Origin: a bacterium
GTDB taxonomy: Bacteria; Cyanobacteriota; Vampirovibrionia; Gastranaerophilales; Gastranaerophilaceae
Assembly (NCBI GenBank): GCA_017559905.1
Contig: JAFYQF010000025.1
Coordinates: forward strand, 124,001 to 188,000
Length of the DNA stretch: 64,000 nucleotides
Direction: 5' to 3'
A model generated the notes under the pieces. That model was given only the letters and a program-made list of their open reading frames with translations. It ran no database searches and was not told the origin of the DNA. Positions 1 to 9,531 of this stretch are shown piece by piece (positions within the stretch are counted from its first letter, which is position 1; every line of letters starts with the position of its first letter). Position numbers and translations under genes: made by a program.

Positions 1-154
1 TTTTCAAAGAGTTATCAACAGAACCATCGTTTACACAAATAATTTCTATAGCAGAAAGAGTTTGCGCAATCAAACTATCCAAACACTTTGGCAAATAATT
101 TTCAGCATTGTACACAGGTACAATGATAGACACTAAAACATCATTGTTATTCAT
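1..154 (-). CDS. family 2 glycosyltransferase, 5' part only
   Basis: The first 51 codons run off the window edge. The start of the protein reads [20 protein letters not shown] and continues to VNDGS-x-DNS. These are the first beta strand and the nucleotide-sugar binding region of GT-A fold family 2 glycosyltransferases, with the first conserved Asp in VNDGS. The likely role is transfer of a sugar from an NDP-sugar onto a surface polysaccharide, lipid or protein at the inner face of the membrane. The start is the ATG at 154, preceded by AGAGGA at a normal distance. It is transcribed away from the tolC-mac operon. The acceptor cannot be told because the C-terminal part is missing. Confidence 0.85.
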   Translation of the reverse strand, partial: MNNNDVLVSIIVPVYNAENYLPKCLDSLIAQTLSAIEIICVNDGSVDNSLK

Positions 155-203
155 AGCTAATATCCTCTGCGCTCCACGCATATTTTTTGTACAGGACAAT
201 ACT

Positions 204-231
204 ATCATAAAAAAACATAATTTCATATCAA
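204..231 (-). promoter_or_regulatory. sigma70-type promoter of the glycosyltransferase
   Basis: On the minus strand TTGATA (226-231) and TATGAT (204-209) are separated by 16 bp, about 50 nt upstream of the ATG at 154. Sequence evidence only. Confidence 0.5.
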
Positions 232-305
232 TAAATGATAAAAATGAACTTGTTTGGTATTAATATCGTTAAATAAGTGACGTGCAAATTTTAAGGATAT
301 ACAAA

Positions 306-1790
306 TTGATAAATCATAATAAATTAAAAATTCTTTTTGCTTTAAGTATATTAGCTATGGCATTTACCCCGCAACCCCTTTTTTCTTTAGCCACACCTCA
401 GGCAATAAGCGCTGAAGTTGCTGCAGTTCAAAAAGGTGTAGTTTTAAGCTTGGAAGATTGTATTGAAATAGCCTTAAAAAATAGTCCGACTGTTAAAAAA
501 TCACGTTACAACTGGCAATTGAGTAAAACAAATGTTTCATTAGCAAAATCAGCATACTTCCCAACAATAGGAGTGGGTGCTGGCGGATATTATTCAAACA
601 GCCATACCGCATTGAGAGATACAACCAACAATTATTACACAGCAGAAGCTTCTGTAAGCCAGCTTATATGGAACTTTGGCAAAACAAATTCAAGAATTCG
701 TATGCAAAAATTCAATCAAATAGCATCTGAATTCAACTTTGACAACACTGTTTTAGAAACAATCTACACTGTTAGAAACAACTATTACGGAGTTTTGGCA
801 GCAAAAGCCGCTATGGATGTAAACAGAGCTAACGTTCAAATAAACGAACGCAACTACCAAAGAACAAAAGCGTACTTTGATGAAGGCATAAAATCAAAAA
901 TTGACCTTGTAAACGCTGAAGTTTACTTGAGTGATTCAAAAGTTGCGTTTGTTCAATCTGAAAAAATGTACAAAAATGCAATTGTCAGACTAAACAATTC
1001 AATGTACATAGCCTATGCGCCAGAATATGAAATCAAGACAACCGAAACATTCAACTTTAAAAGAAACGAAATCCCTGTTAATTTAACAAAAATTTCAGAA
1101 AAGAAAGATTTAAGCACTCTCCCAAAAGAAGTTGAAAATGCAACCTTGACATCATCAGTTGAAAAATTAAACGTAATTGAGAACTATGATTTTCAACCAT
1201 TTCCGTACACGTTTGAAGAAGCTGTTGACATAGCTATAAAAAACAGACCTGATTTAAAAGCCTATGAAAACACACTAAAAGCAATGAAACAATCTTTGCT
1301 TTACATAAAAAGAGAATATTACCCAGAAATAACAGGTACAGGAAGTTACGGTTACAGAAACACTTCAGACACAAACTCCTACAACTTGGGAATAGGAATC
1401 AGAAGTTCTGTAAATATACTTGGCAAGAAAAGTGAAATTGATGCGGGAAAAATCCAAGTTCAAATTGCACAAAACGACATAGAATTGCTTAAACAAAATA
1501 TCTATTTTGAAGTTCAATCTGCATACATAGATATGGCTCAACTAGAAAAACAAATACCACTGTTAGCAATAAAAGTAAAACAAACTTTGGAAAATTTGGA
1601 ACTTGCAGACGGCAGATATTTTGTAGGCATCGGCGATTACATCGAACTTCAAGATGCAAAAGTAAATTACAACAACGCACAACAAGCGTACGTTGAAGCA
1701 GTATACAATTATAATGTAGCAAGAGCGAAATTAGAAGAAGCAATTGCTCTTAAACCAGCAATTAAAATAACAATAGAGGACAAAAACTAA
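306..1790 (+). CDS. tolC: TolC-family outer membrane efflux channel
   Basis: This is the outer-membrane and periplasmic tunnel of a tripartite efflux pump. Two homologous halves are visible, one starting near LEDCIEIALKNSPTVKKSRY and one near TFEEAVDIAIKNRPDLKAYE. They are typical outer membrane efflux protein repeats, each with long amphipathic coiled helices. A GTG lies at 282, but the only good ribosome site (AAGGAT, 293-298) precedes an in-frame TTG at 306, so I place the start there. The N-terminus then is a short basic segment and a hydrophobic signal sequence ending near A-I-S-A. Its stop overlaps the macA start (TAATG), so it is coupled to the adaptor and transporter behind it. About 494 aa, normal for the family. 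Confidence 0.9.
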   Translation: MINHNKLKILFALSILAMAFTPQPLFSLATPQAISAEVAAVQKGVVLSLEDCIEIALKNSPTVKKSRYNWQLSKTNVSLAKSAYFPTIGVGAGGYYSNSHTALRDTTNNYYTAEASVSQLIWNFGKTNSRIRMQKFNQIASEFNFDNTVLETIYTVRNNYYGVLAAKAAMDVNRANVQINERNYQRTKAYFDEGIKSKIDLVNAEVYLSDSKVAFVQSEKMYKNAIVRLNNSMYIAYAPEYEIKTTETFNFKRNEIPVNLTKISEKKDLSTLPKEVENATLTSSVEKLNVIENYDFQPFPYTFEEAVDIAIKNRPDLKAYENTLKAMKQSLLYIKREYYPEITGTGSYGYRNTSDTNSYNLGIGIRSSVNILGKKSEIDAGKIQVQIAQNDIELLKQNIYFEVQSAYIDMAQLEKQIPLLAIKVKQTLENLELADGRYFVGIGDYIELQDAKVNYNNAQQAYVEAVYNYNVARAKLEEAIALKPAIKITIEDKN

Positions 1791-2950
1791 TGGCAATCAA
1801 AAAAAGATACCTTGTCACAGGACTATTATTAGCAGCAATATCTGCAGGGATTTGTTCACACATTATTATCGGAAACCAAATTAAATATGAAACAAAACCT
1901 TTAAAACGTTGCACAATAACAGAAATTGTTGAAGCTTCTGGCACAATCAACCCTGTAAACACAGTCAGCGTTGGTTCGACAGTATCAGGGCTAATAAAAG
2001 AAATATACGTTGACTTTAACTCTGAAGTTAAAAAAGGTCAGCTTATGGCACAAATTGACCCAGCGAACTTCGAAGCTCAAGTTCAACAAAATCAAGCCCA
2101 AATTGCAAACGCTCATGCAAACCTAGCCAGACTTCAAGCTGTTATGGACTATGATAAGTTGATGTATGAACGTTATAAAAATTTATACGAAAAACAGTAT
2201 GTAGCAAAAAGTGAACTTGACCAGAAAGAAAGTACTTACAAATCTGATTTAGCACAAATCAATGCTGCACAAGCACAAATTTCTCAATATCAAGCAACGC
2301 TAAAAACTGCTATGACAAACCTTGGTTACACAAAAATTATAGCTCCCGTTGACGGCACAGTAATTTCACGTAAAATTGACCTTGGACAACCCGTTGCGGC
2401 AAGCTTTCAAGCTCCAGAACTTTTCACAATTGCACAAGACTTAACAAAAATGCAAATCGAAGTAAACGTTTCTGAAGCTGATATTGGCAAAGTAGACGAG
2501 GGCCAAAATGTTACATATACCCTTGACGGTTATGCAGATAGTATCTTTCACGGCAAAGTTACACAAGTACGCCTTGCTTCTACCAACACGAGCAATGTCG
2601 TAACTTATTCTGTTATCGTTGATGTTGAAAACAACGACCTGAAACTTAAACCTGGAATGACAGCTAACGTTTCAATAATTACCAATAAACGAGAACAAGT
2701 TCTTTGTGCACCTAACACAGCACTAAAATTTACACCAAACACTGACGGCACAAAATATAAAAATCAAGGGCTTTGGGTTCTTGAAAACGGTAAACCTACA
2801 AGACACGATATTACTCTTGGCGCAAGCAACGATTTGTTCTCTGAATTAACTTCAGAAAACATTGCAGAAAATTCTGAAATAATTGTTGGTATTAAAGGAA
2901 AAGAAACTAAAAAAGGTACACGTACTCCTCGAGCACCAAGAATGTTCTAA
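1790..2950 (+). CDS. macA: MacA-like periplasmic adaptor (membrane fusion protein)
   Basis: The protein links an inner-membrane ABC transporter to TolC. There is an N-terminal membrane anchor (about residues 8-28). A split lipoyl-like domain follows (SGTINPVNTVSVGSTVSG... and later IIAPVDGTVISRKIDLGQPV). Between the halves lies a long Gln/Ala-rich coiled-coil hairpin (about 95-180), and a beta-barrel domain follows with LKPGMTANVSI. 386 aa is usual. The start overlaps the tolC stop by one base, and the ATPase and permease follow directly. The tolC-macA-macB order with split ATPase and permease genes supports a MacAB-type exporter; the substrate (macrolide, peptide or lipid) is unknown. Confidence 0.9.
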   Translation: MAIKKRYLVTGLLLAAISAGICSHIIIGNQIKYETKPLKRCTITEIVEASGTINPVNTVSVGSTVSGLIKEIYVDFNSEVKKGQLMAQIDPANFEAQVQQNQAQIANAHANLARLQAVMDYDKLMYERYKNLYEKQYVAKSELDQKESTYKSDLAQINAAQAQISQYQATLKTAMTNLGYTKIIAPVDGTVISRKIDLGQPVAASFQAPELFTIAQDLTKMQIEVNVSEADIGKVDEGQNVTYTLDGYADSIFHGKVTQVRLASTNTSNVVTYSVIVDVENNDLKLKPGMTANVSIITNKREQVLCAPNTALKFTPNTDGTKYKNQGLWVLENGKPTRHDITLGASNDLFSELTSENIAENSEIIVGIKGKETKKGTRTPRAPRMF

Positions 2951-2963
2951 ACAAGGATATAAA

Positions 2964-3668
2964 ATGGCTTTAATTGAAGTAAAAAATGCTATAAAAACAT
3001 ACCAAACAGGAGAAGATTCCTTCAATGCTCTTGATAATGTATCATTAAGCGTTGAGAATGGAGAATTCGTTGCTATTATGGGAACTTCTGGCTCTGGGAA
3101 ATCAACTTTTATGAATATGCTAGGTTCTTTGGATAAACCAAATTCAGGAAGTTACTACCTAGATGGAATTGATATGTTTTCTCTGAATGCTGATGAACTT
3201 GCAGATATCCGAAATGTAAAAATGGGATTTGTATTTCAAGGATTCAATCTTATCGCAAGGACATCAGCTCTCGAAAATGTCGAACTTCCTATGATATACA
3301 AAGGAATACCAGAAGAAGAACGAAAAGAACGCGCAAAAAAAGCCTTAAAAATTGTTGGCTTGGAAAAAAGAGAAGACCATATGCCTAACCAAATGTCAGG
3401 CGGACAACAACAACGTGTCGCAATCGCAAGAGCAATAGTAAACGATCCGCCTCTAATATTAGCTGACGAACCTACAGGTAATTTAGACACAAAAACAAGT
3501 ATTGAAGTTATGGAATTTTTTGTAAACCTAAATAAAACGATGAAAAAAACAATAATTCTAGTAACTCACGAACCTGATATCGCTCAATATTGCAAACGAG
3601 TGGTAAAATTCAAAGACGGGAAAATAATATCTGACACAATAAACGAACATACAACAATTCCATACTAA
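2964..3668 (+). CDS. macB: MacB/LolD-type ABC transporter ATPase
   Basis: Cytoplasmic ATP-binding subunit, 234 aa from the ATG at 2964. An upstream in-frame start at 2883 lies inside macA and is rejected, because AAGGAT sits just before 2964. The Walker A motif is GTSGSGKST (residues 40-48). The signature is [14 protein letters not shown], Walker B is [12 protein letters not shown], and the H-loop is in VTHEP. The closest families are LolD/MacB/FtsE ATPases that drive mechanotransmission rather than direct transport. It partners with the separately encoded permease that starts 13 bp later. Confidence 0.92.
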   Translation: MALIEVKNAIKTYQTGEDSFNALDNVSLSVENGEFVAIMGTSGSGKSTFMNMLGSLDKPNSGSYYLDGIDMFSLNADELADIRNVKMGFVFQGFNLIARTSALENVELPMIYKGIPEEERKERAKKALKIVGLEKREDHMPNQMSGGQQQRVAIARAIVNDPPLILADEPTGNLDTKTSIEVMEFFVNLNKTMKKTIILVTHEPDIAQYCKRVVKFKDGKIISDTINEHTTIPY

Positions 3669-3681
3669 AAGGATACTCTGA

Positions 3682-4911
3682 ATGATAGATTTCAAATCGA
3701 CATTAAAAATGGCAATAGTTTCGCTAAAAATAAACAAGATGCGTTCAATGTTAACCTCTCTAGGTATAATTATAGGCGTTAGCGCAGTAATCATTATGCT
3801 TGCAGTTGGTTCAGGAGCCAGCGCAAAAATTGCAAAAGATATGGAATCTATGGGTAGCAACTTATTAATGATTCGTTCAAGTTCAGCGACTTCAGGCGGT
3901 GTCAGAATGGGTTCTGGGACTAAACCAACGCTAACATTGAAAGACGCTGAAGCCATTGAAAAATTAGCTAACGGCGTGTTAATGGTTGCTCCATACACAG
4001 CCCAAGCAAAACAACTAACTTACGGAAACCAAAACTGGTCAACGTCTGTAGCTGGAACAACTGCATCGTATTTGCATATTAGGAATTATGAAATTGTCGA
4101 CGGAAGAAACTTTATCCCAGAAGATATAAAAAATAATACAAAAGTAGCTATCATCGGCAACACAGTTGCTACTGAACTTTTTGGAGATATGGATCCAATT
4201 AACAAAACTATGCGTATCGGGAATGTTCCGTTCAAAGTTATAGGTCTTTTAAAAATCAAGGGTGAAAACGGAATGGGTATGGACCAAGACGATTTAGTAT
4301 TCATACCAATTACAACCGCACAAAAAAAAGTTTTTGGAACAGACTTCCCTGGTTCTGTAAAAATGATAAACGTAAAAGCCATAAGCGAAGAAACTCTAGA
4401 TATTGCACAGAATGATATTCACGACATATTGAGAAGACGCCACAACATTGGTAAAACTCAAGATGACGATTACGAAATCAGAAACCTTGCCGAAATGCAG
4501 GAAACAATTAAATCTTCCGCTCAAACAATGTCCATATTATTAGGTGCAATTGCATCAGTATCACTACTTGTCGGTGGTATCGGCATTATGAACATTATGC
4601 TTGTTTCTGTAACAGAAAGAACAAAAGAAATAGGTATCCGTATGGCAATCGGAGCTACTGCATCTGATATAAGAATACAATTCCTAATAGAATCATTTTT
4701 GTTGTCTATAATTGGTGGATTAATAGGTATCGTTGTTGGTGTTGCCGGCGCAGAATTAATTCACATATTAACCCAAATGAATATCTTAATATCAAGTTTT
4801 TCAATAATACTTTCGTTAACAGTTTCAGGTTTAATTGGGGTTTTTGCAGGTTTTTATCCAGCATACAAAGCCTCTCTTTTAAACCCAATTGACGCATTAA
4901 GATATGAATAA
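3682..4911 (+). CDS. MacB-type permease (FtsX superfamily)
   Basis: 409 aa. An N-terminal transmembrane helix (SMLTSLGIIIGVSAVIIML) is followed by a large periplasmic MacB_PCD domain. Three C-terminal helices make up the FtsX domain, with the typical cytoplasmic segment VTERTKEIGIRMAIGA. It lacks its own nucleotide-binding domain, which is encoded by the preceding gene. AAAGGA at 3669-3674 serves as ribosome site. Last gene of the tolC-macA-macB operon; it converges with the minus-strand gene that ends 4 bp away. Confidence 0.92.
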   Translation: MIDFKSTLKMAIVSLKINKMRSMLTSLGIIIGVSAVIIMLAVGSGASAKIAKDMESMGSNLLMIRSSSATSGGVRMGSGTKPTLTLKDAEAIEKLANGVLMVAPYTAQAKQLTYGNQNWSTSVAGTTASYLHIRNYEIVDGRNFIPEDIKNNTKVAIIGNTVATELFGDMDPINKTMRIGNVPFKVIGLLKIKGENGMGMDQDDLVFIPITTAQKKVFGTDFPGSVKMINVKAISEETLDIAQNDIHDILRRRHNIGKTQDDDYEIRNLAEMQETIKSSAQTMSILLGAIASVSLLVGGIGIMNIMLVSVTERTKEIGIRMAIGATASDIRIQFLIESFLLSIIGGLIGIVVGVAGAELIHILTQMNILISSFSIILSLTVSGLIGVFAGFYPAYKASLLNPIDALRYE

Positions 4912-4915
4912 AAAA

Positions 4916-5686
4916 TTATTTTACGCAACGCACTCTACACAACAATTGAGGTTGTCTTTTTACTAAATGTGGTTCGTAAGTAGAGCATTCACCACTTTTG
5001 TTACAATAAACTGCACTTCTCATACCATTTGCATCAGCCCAGTAATCATCATCAACTAAAGGTATCCCGCAAATACGTTTTTGCGCTTCCATTATATTTG
5101 CCAATTCGGTTGCATTAGGTAGACGAAAACCTTTAGCCTCACAAGCATCTTTTGCAACACGCCAAGACATTTTCTCTCCAGTTTCATTTGCTTCAAAATA
5201 CTCATGTAATTCTTTAGGCCCATCAGATACACCTAAATATTTATCCGTTTTAGTATCTTTCATATCTGTAACAACGTACGAACCATTACAAGAACCATGA
5301 ATAATATCAATTTCGTTGCTACAAGGAATTTGTATCAACTCTCCAGATAATATTTGACAATGAGAGGATCTTTTAGCTTTTGGAACTTCAAATTTTGCTT
5401 TTGGAACTTCAAATTTTGCTTTTGGAGTCTGCACCACAGGTTCAGAAACAACAGTTTCTTCCTCAACATACTCCTCATCTTCTTCAACGTATTCTTCTTC
5501 ATCAGAAAATTCATCATCTGATGAGTGTTCACCTTCGACAGGAGTTTCAACAGTTTGCTCTAACTGTGCTTGTTTAGCTTGTTGGGCCTCAAATTTCTTT
5601 CTTTTGTCAAGAAAATAAGAATTAACAGAACCAACACAAATGAATAGTACCAGCATAAAAATAGCTAAAGTCCAATATCTATTCAT
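4916..5686 (-). CDS. membrane-anchored protein with acidic linker and Lcl/DUF1566-like C-terminal domain
   Basis: 256 aa, envelope protein. An N-terminal transmembrane anchor (about 6-25) is followed by a very acidic linker rich in Glu, Asp and Val. Then comes a heptad repeated in tandem (PKAKFEV, PKAKFEV, PKAK). The Cys-rich C-terminal domain contains SWRVAKDACEAKGFRLPNAT, a later YWADA and several paired cysteines. The W...A...C...G-x-RLP-x-x-x-EL pattern fits the Lcl C-terminal/DUF1566 domain, a C-type-lectin-like fold often found on surface proteins. AGGAGG precedes the start. It lies 10 bp downstream of the helicase gene and is probably cotranscribed. The ligand is unknown. Confidence 0.7.
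   Translation of the reverse strand: MNRYWTLAIFMLVLFICVGSVNSYFLDKRKKFEAQQAKQAQLEQTVETPVEGEHSSDDEFSDEEEYVEEDEEYVEEETVVSEPVVQTPKAKFEVPKAKFEVPKAKRSSHCQILSGELIQIPCSNEIDIIHGSCNGSYVVTDMKDTKTDKYLGVSDGPKELHEYFEANETGEKMSWRVAKDACEAKGFRLPNATELANIMEAQKRICGIPLVDDDYWADANGMRSAVYCNKSGECSTYEPHLVKRQPQLLCRVRCVK
5376..5426. repeat. 21-bp in-frame tandem repeat
   Basis: Two identical 21-bp units (5376-5396 and 5397-5417) and a 9-bp third partial unit encode the PKAKFEV linker heptads of the anchored protein. Copy number could vary without a frameshift. Confidence 0.8.
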
Positions 5687-5696
5687 ACCACACCTC

Positions 5697-8600
5697 CTAA
5701 TCAGCAGAGAATATTTCTCTGATATCGTCCATTGTCAGAGATTTCACAATATTTCTGTCAACAGAAATTACGCTATCAACAAGATTACGTTTAACAGTTT
5801 TTAGCTTTTGAATTTTTTCTTCAACTGTATTTTTTGTAATTAATCTGTAAACAAAAACTTTTTTAGTTTGACCAATACGGTACGCACGGTCTGTAGCTTG
5901 GTCTTCAACTGCAGGGTTCCACCATGGGTCGTAGTGAATTACATAATCTGCACCAGTCAAGTTCAAACCAGTACCACCAGCTTTCAAACTGATTAAGAAT
6001 ATTGGAACCTTACTGTTATTAAATCTTTCAACAGCAGCTTGACGGTCTTTTGTCTTACCAGTCAAGTATTCGTAATCAATGCCTTCACGTTCTAACCAGC
6101 CTTTTACTATATCTAGCATATTAACAAATTGACTGAATAGAAGTACTCTATGACCTTCTGAAATAATTTCTTCAAGCATAACTTTAAGTTTCTCAAACTT
6201 ACCTGAAGACATAACATGCTTAACGTTTTCTTTGTCATAAAGTCTTGGGTGACAACAGATTTGACGCAAGCGGAGCAATGCAGAAAAAATTGATAATCTG
6301 CTTTTTTCAAGACCATTTTGTTCAATAGATTTAAACAGTTCTTCTTTAGTACTGTCAAGAACTTGTAAATAGAAATCTTTTTGCTCGTCAGTAAGTTCAC
6401 AGTATGCAATGTTTTCGACTTTATCAGGAAGATCTTTTGCAACATCACGTTTCATACGACGTAAAATGAATGGGAATATTTGCAATTTCAAGCGTTTTTC
6501 AACAGTTTTATCACCACGCTCCATAATCGGATTTACGTATCGGAAATTGAATTCTGAAATACTCATCAAGAATCCTGGCATTAAGAAGTCAAATACTGAC
6601 CACAATTCTTCTAGTTTATTTTCGATTGGAGTACCAGAAAGAGCAAGTTTATGTTCCGCATTAATTTTCTTAACAGCTTGAGCTGTTTGCGATAAGGCAT
6701 TTTTAATATTTTGAGATTCATCAAGAATCACATATCTAAAATTATATTTCTGTAACTTTTCAATATCACGACGAACAAGTGCATAACTTGTAATTACGAC
6801 ATCGTGGTTTGGAATTTCTTTGAATAAAGTTTTTCTATCAGTACCTGACAGTTTCAAACAGCTTAATGATGGTGCAAATTTTTGGATTTCAGATTCCCAG
6901 TTAAACACAACCGTAGTCGGACAAATTACCAACGCAGGAGCAGAGCCATCAACTTCTTTAGCTTTTTGCAACACTGCTAATGCCTGAAGAGTTTTACCCA
7001 AACCCATATCATCAGCAAGGATACCATTCAATCCGTATTTATACATAAACCAAAGCCATCCAAACCCTTTGATTTGATATTCACGGAATTCAGCATTAAT
7101 ATTTTCTGGCAAATCATGCCCGTCAGCAGTTGAGAATGAAGACATTTGAGTCCAGAATTTTTCAAATTCTTCACTCAAGACAAGTTCCACATCCAAATTT
7201 TTCAACTCATTAATCAAACCTGCACGATAAGTTTTTACTGTAAACTTATCATCAGCGTTTCTATAAACATCAAAAGAGTTGAAAGCACGCATCATTGCGT
7301 AAATATTTTGCGCTGGGAATTCAACAAAGCCTAAACTTCTTATACGGCTGTATTTTTCTCCACTTTGGATAGTTTCATACACTTCATCAAACGGAATAAT
7401 CTCATCACCCGCTTGACCATACAAAGTGATATCAAAACTATCAGAAGCTTCCTCACTAAAATCTATTTTTGCACAAAGTTTGAAAGGATTTTCCATCAAT
7501 TTGAAGAAATTCATATCATCTTTTTCTTCAAACTTCCAGCCTTCACCAGCTTGCTTAATATAATAATTGTAAAAATCAATAGCGTTTTCTTTTTCCAACG
7601 CCAAATTATTCGTCTGCATTGGAACAAACTTACAAGCCAAAAGCATTTGATAAGATTCGATTTCGTGTTTATAATTTCTTTTAATCCAATAGATTAAATC
7701 TTCACCTTGTTTTTTTATAGTAATGTAAGGTGATCTGTCTGCAGTTTTTGAAAACGGAACCTTAACTCCATCATACTCAAATTCCAAAGTAGCTTTCAAA
7801 GATTGGTCATAATCAATTCCAAGAGTAACAATATTGAGAGGCGGACGTTCTTCTAACATTAATTTAGTAATATTTTCTGCAATTTCCACATCCATAACTT
7901 CACGAAGTTTTGGAAGCTCCTCATAAATAAATTTACCACCTTCAGAATCTTTCAAATCAGTAAAACTTGATTTGATTAAATTTTGAGGCAAAACCTGAAT
8001 TGCAACATTTGTTGGGAAAATCAAGTTTTTATATCTACCCCATTTTAAATGTCTTGAAAAATATCTTACTTCTTCAAACGGAATAACATCATCCTTATCA
8101 GGTCTTATCCATTCTAAAGATAAAAGGATTGTTCCTTGAGAACCAGAATTTACAAATAATTTTAATTTCCATTCTTCATCAGTAAACTTCAATCTATCCT
8201 TTGTTTTTTCGTCTAAAACTTCATCAGCTTTTGCTAATAAACTAAACAAAGGTCCAAATTTTGTGATCGGGATATCGTACCAACCAGCTTTTTTATCTTG
8301 TCTTGATACAGTAAGTAATTGTTGGAAAATTGCAACCTCAACCTTTTGCGAATTATTTAATTCAAAATTCTTATCTTGTTTTTGAGCTTCAATTAGTCCA
8401 CGAAGAATAGGTTCAATTTGTCTTACAACCTTGCCTGTTTCTCTAGACATTACAAGAATAGAAAAGAAATTAGCCTTTCTCTTTGGATTAAAGTGAAAAA
8501 TAAAATTTCCTTTTGGAGCTTCTGTCAACGCAGTATTTTCATCAGGAAAATTTGGTTCAATTCCAAACTTTGTTTCTAACCAATCTTCGTAAGCGTGCTC

Positions 8601-8870
8601 GTCAATAGCCTTCAGAGCGACAGCAACTGCGTGTTTACACCATTCTTCTTTCAATGGACAATTGCAACGAGCCTCTACTTTGTTCTTTTTAAATATCAAA
8701 TCTGTTTTATAGTGATCTTGGAAATTACCTTTCACCTTACCCATATAAAAGTTTTTTTCAGGATAAGTATCGAACACCATATCTTTCAAATGATATTCAT
8801 AACCACGCCTCCAGCTACCAGCACTTGCGTTTTCTTTTATAAACTTGTAATTAAATTCTTCAACACCCAT
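5697..8870 (-). CDS. SWIM-zinc-finger SNF2-family helicase/ATPase
   Basis: 1057 aa. An N-terminal SWIM zinc finger shows C69-x-C71 and C78-x-H80. A long middle region comes before a complete SNF2 motor in the C-terminal 45 percent. Motif I is DDMGLGKT (about residue 615), motif II is DESQ (about 715), motif III is SGTPIENKLEELW, and motifs V/VI are LKAGGTGLNL and QATDRAYRIGQ. This is the bacterial SNF2 class that includes RapA-like and SWIM-SNF2 proteins. They remodel nucleoprotein or RNA polymerase complexes with ATP. It sits just upstream of the Lcl-like gene, with no restriction or defence genes nearby, so a housekeeping role is more likely than phage defence. Confidence 0.9.
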   Translation of the reverse strand: MGVEEFNYKFIKENASAGSWRRGYEYHLKDMVFDTYPEKNFYMGKVKGNFQDHYKTDLIFKKNKVEARCNCPLKEEWCKHAVAVALKAIDEHAYEDWLETKFGIEPNFPDENTALTEAPKGNFIFHFNPKRKANFFSILVMSRETGKVVRQIEPILRGLIEAQKQDKNFELNNSQKVEVAIFQQLLTVSRQDKKAGWYDIPITKFGPLFSLLAKADEVLDEKTKDRLKFTDEEWKLKLFVNSGSQGTILLSLEWIRPDKDDVIPFEEVRYFSRHLKWGRYKNLIFPTNVAIQVLPQNLIKSSFTDLKDSEGGKFIYEELPKLREVMDVEIAENITKLMLEERPPLNIVTLGIDYDQSLKATLEFEYDGVKVPFSKTADRSPYITIKKQGEDLIYWIKRNYKHEIESYQMLLACKFVPMQTNNLALEKENAIDFYNYYIKQAGEGWKFEEKDDMNFFKLMENPFKLCAKIDFSEEASDSFDITLYGQAGDEIIPFDEVYETIQSGEKYSRIRSLGFVEFPAQNIYAMMRAFNSFDVYRNADDKFTVKTYRAGLINELKNLDVELVLSEEFEKFWTQMSSFSTADGHDLPENINAEFREYQIKGFGWLWFMYKYGLNGILADDMGLGKTLQALAVLQKAKEVDGSAPALVICPTTVVFNWESEIQKFAPSLSCLKLSGTDRKTLFKEIPNHDVVITSYALVRRDIEKLQKYNFRYVILDESQNIKNALSQTAQAVKKINAEHKLALSGTPIENKLEELWSVFDFLMPGFLMSISEFNFRYVNPIMERGDKTVEKRLKLQIFPFILRRMKRDVAKDLPDKVENIAYCELTDEQKDFYLQVLDSTKEELFKSIEQNGLEKSRLSIFSALLRLRQICCHPRLYDKENVKHVMSSGKFEKLKVMLEEIISEGHRVLLFSQFVNMLDIVKGWLEREGIDYEYLTGKTKDRQAAVERFNNSKVPIFLISLKAGGTGLNLTGADYVIHYDPWWNPAVEDQATDRAYRIGQTKKVFVYRLITKNTVEEKIQKLKTVKRNLVDSVISVDRNIVKSLTMDDIREIFSAD

Positions 8871-8947
8871 TTACTTGGAGTATCTCTTTCTTTCCTAAGG
8901 GTACAAACTTCGGATATAGCCTTGCGCTATAAACCCTCAACACCAAT

Positions 8948-8975
8948 ATTATACATGAATATCCCAAAAAGGCAA
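8948..8975 (-). promoter_or_regulatory. promoter of the SNF2 helicase gene
   Basis: TTGCCT (8970-8975) and TATAAT (8948-8953) are separated by 16 bp on the minus strand. The leader of about 70 nt contains a small hairpin, TATAGC/GCTATA, near 8919-8935. Confidence 0.55.
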
Positions 8976-8982
8976 TAGGTTC

Positions 8983-9444
8983 TTAACCTAATAAATATTG
9001 ATGGAAAAAGTAAGCAAACAAGACACCGAAAATAGCACCCATAACAACTTCAAACGGAGTATGACCAAGAAGTTCTTTTAACTTTCCGCCAATAGCTTGA
9101 ACTCCGTGCTCGTAGAAGTCTGCCATCATTCTATTTAAATAAGCTGCTGTTTTACCTGCCGCACGTCTTACACCTGCCGCATCGTACATAGTTACAAGAG
9201 CAAAACCAATTGCTACAGCAAAAACAACGCTGTCAAAACCTTCAATCAAACCAACAGATGTAGCTAAACCCATAACACCAGCAGAGTGTGAACTTGGCAT
9301 ACCACCTGTTGTAGTAAAGATTTTGAAATTAACTTTTTTAGTTCTTATTGTAAATATGATAAATTTCAAAACTTGCGCAAAAAATGCAGCTGCTAAACCT
9401 GAAATAATCGCTTCATAACCTGTACCTACAATTTTACTAATCAT
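8983..9444 (-). CDS. YuiD-like (DUF212) acid phosphatase/haloperoxidase-related membrane protein
   Basis: 153 aa with several hydrophobic segments. The motif GGMPSSHSAGVMGLAT and the following YDAAGVRRAAGKTA are hallmarks of the YuiD/DUF212 family. That family is related to vanadium haloperoxidase/PAP2 phosphatases and is common in cyanobacteria and plants. A lipid-phosphate phosphatase role is plausible. It lies just downstream of ispA, which makes polyprenyl diphosphates, so isoprenoid-phosphate handling is an attractive but unproven idea. Confidence 0.8.
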   Translation of the reverse strand: MISKIVGTGYEAIISGLAAAFFAQVLKFIIFTIRTKKVNFKIFTTTGGMPSSHSAGVMGLATSVGLIEGFDSVVFAVAIGFALVTMYDAAGVRRAAGKTAAYLNRMMADFYEHGVQAIGGKLKELLGHTPFEVVMGAIFGVLFAYFFHQYLLG

Positions 9445-9531
9445 TAATTCCTGCTCTCTTTCCTAGTGTGTCCAAAATTTATATTAACATAACTAATCAC
9501 AAAGGCAAACCGCTTTACAAAAGTTTTCAAT

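Noticed and set aside
1489-1962. Minus-strand ORFs under tolC and macA
   Set aside because: Long antisense frames from low-GC codon bias; no ribosome sites, and they overlap strongly conserved genes.
5697-8870. SNF2 helicase as part of a phage-defence system
   Set aside because: No nuclease, methylase or other defence partner is adjacent; neighbours are ordinary envelope and isoprenoid genes.
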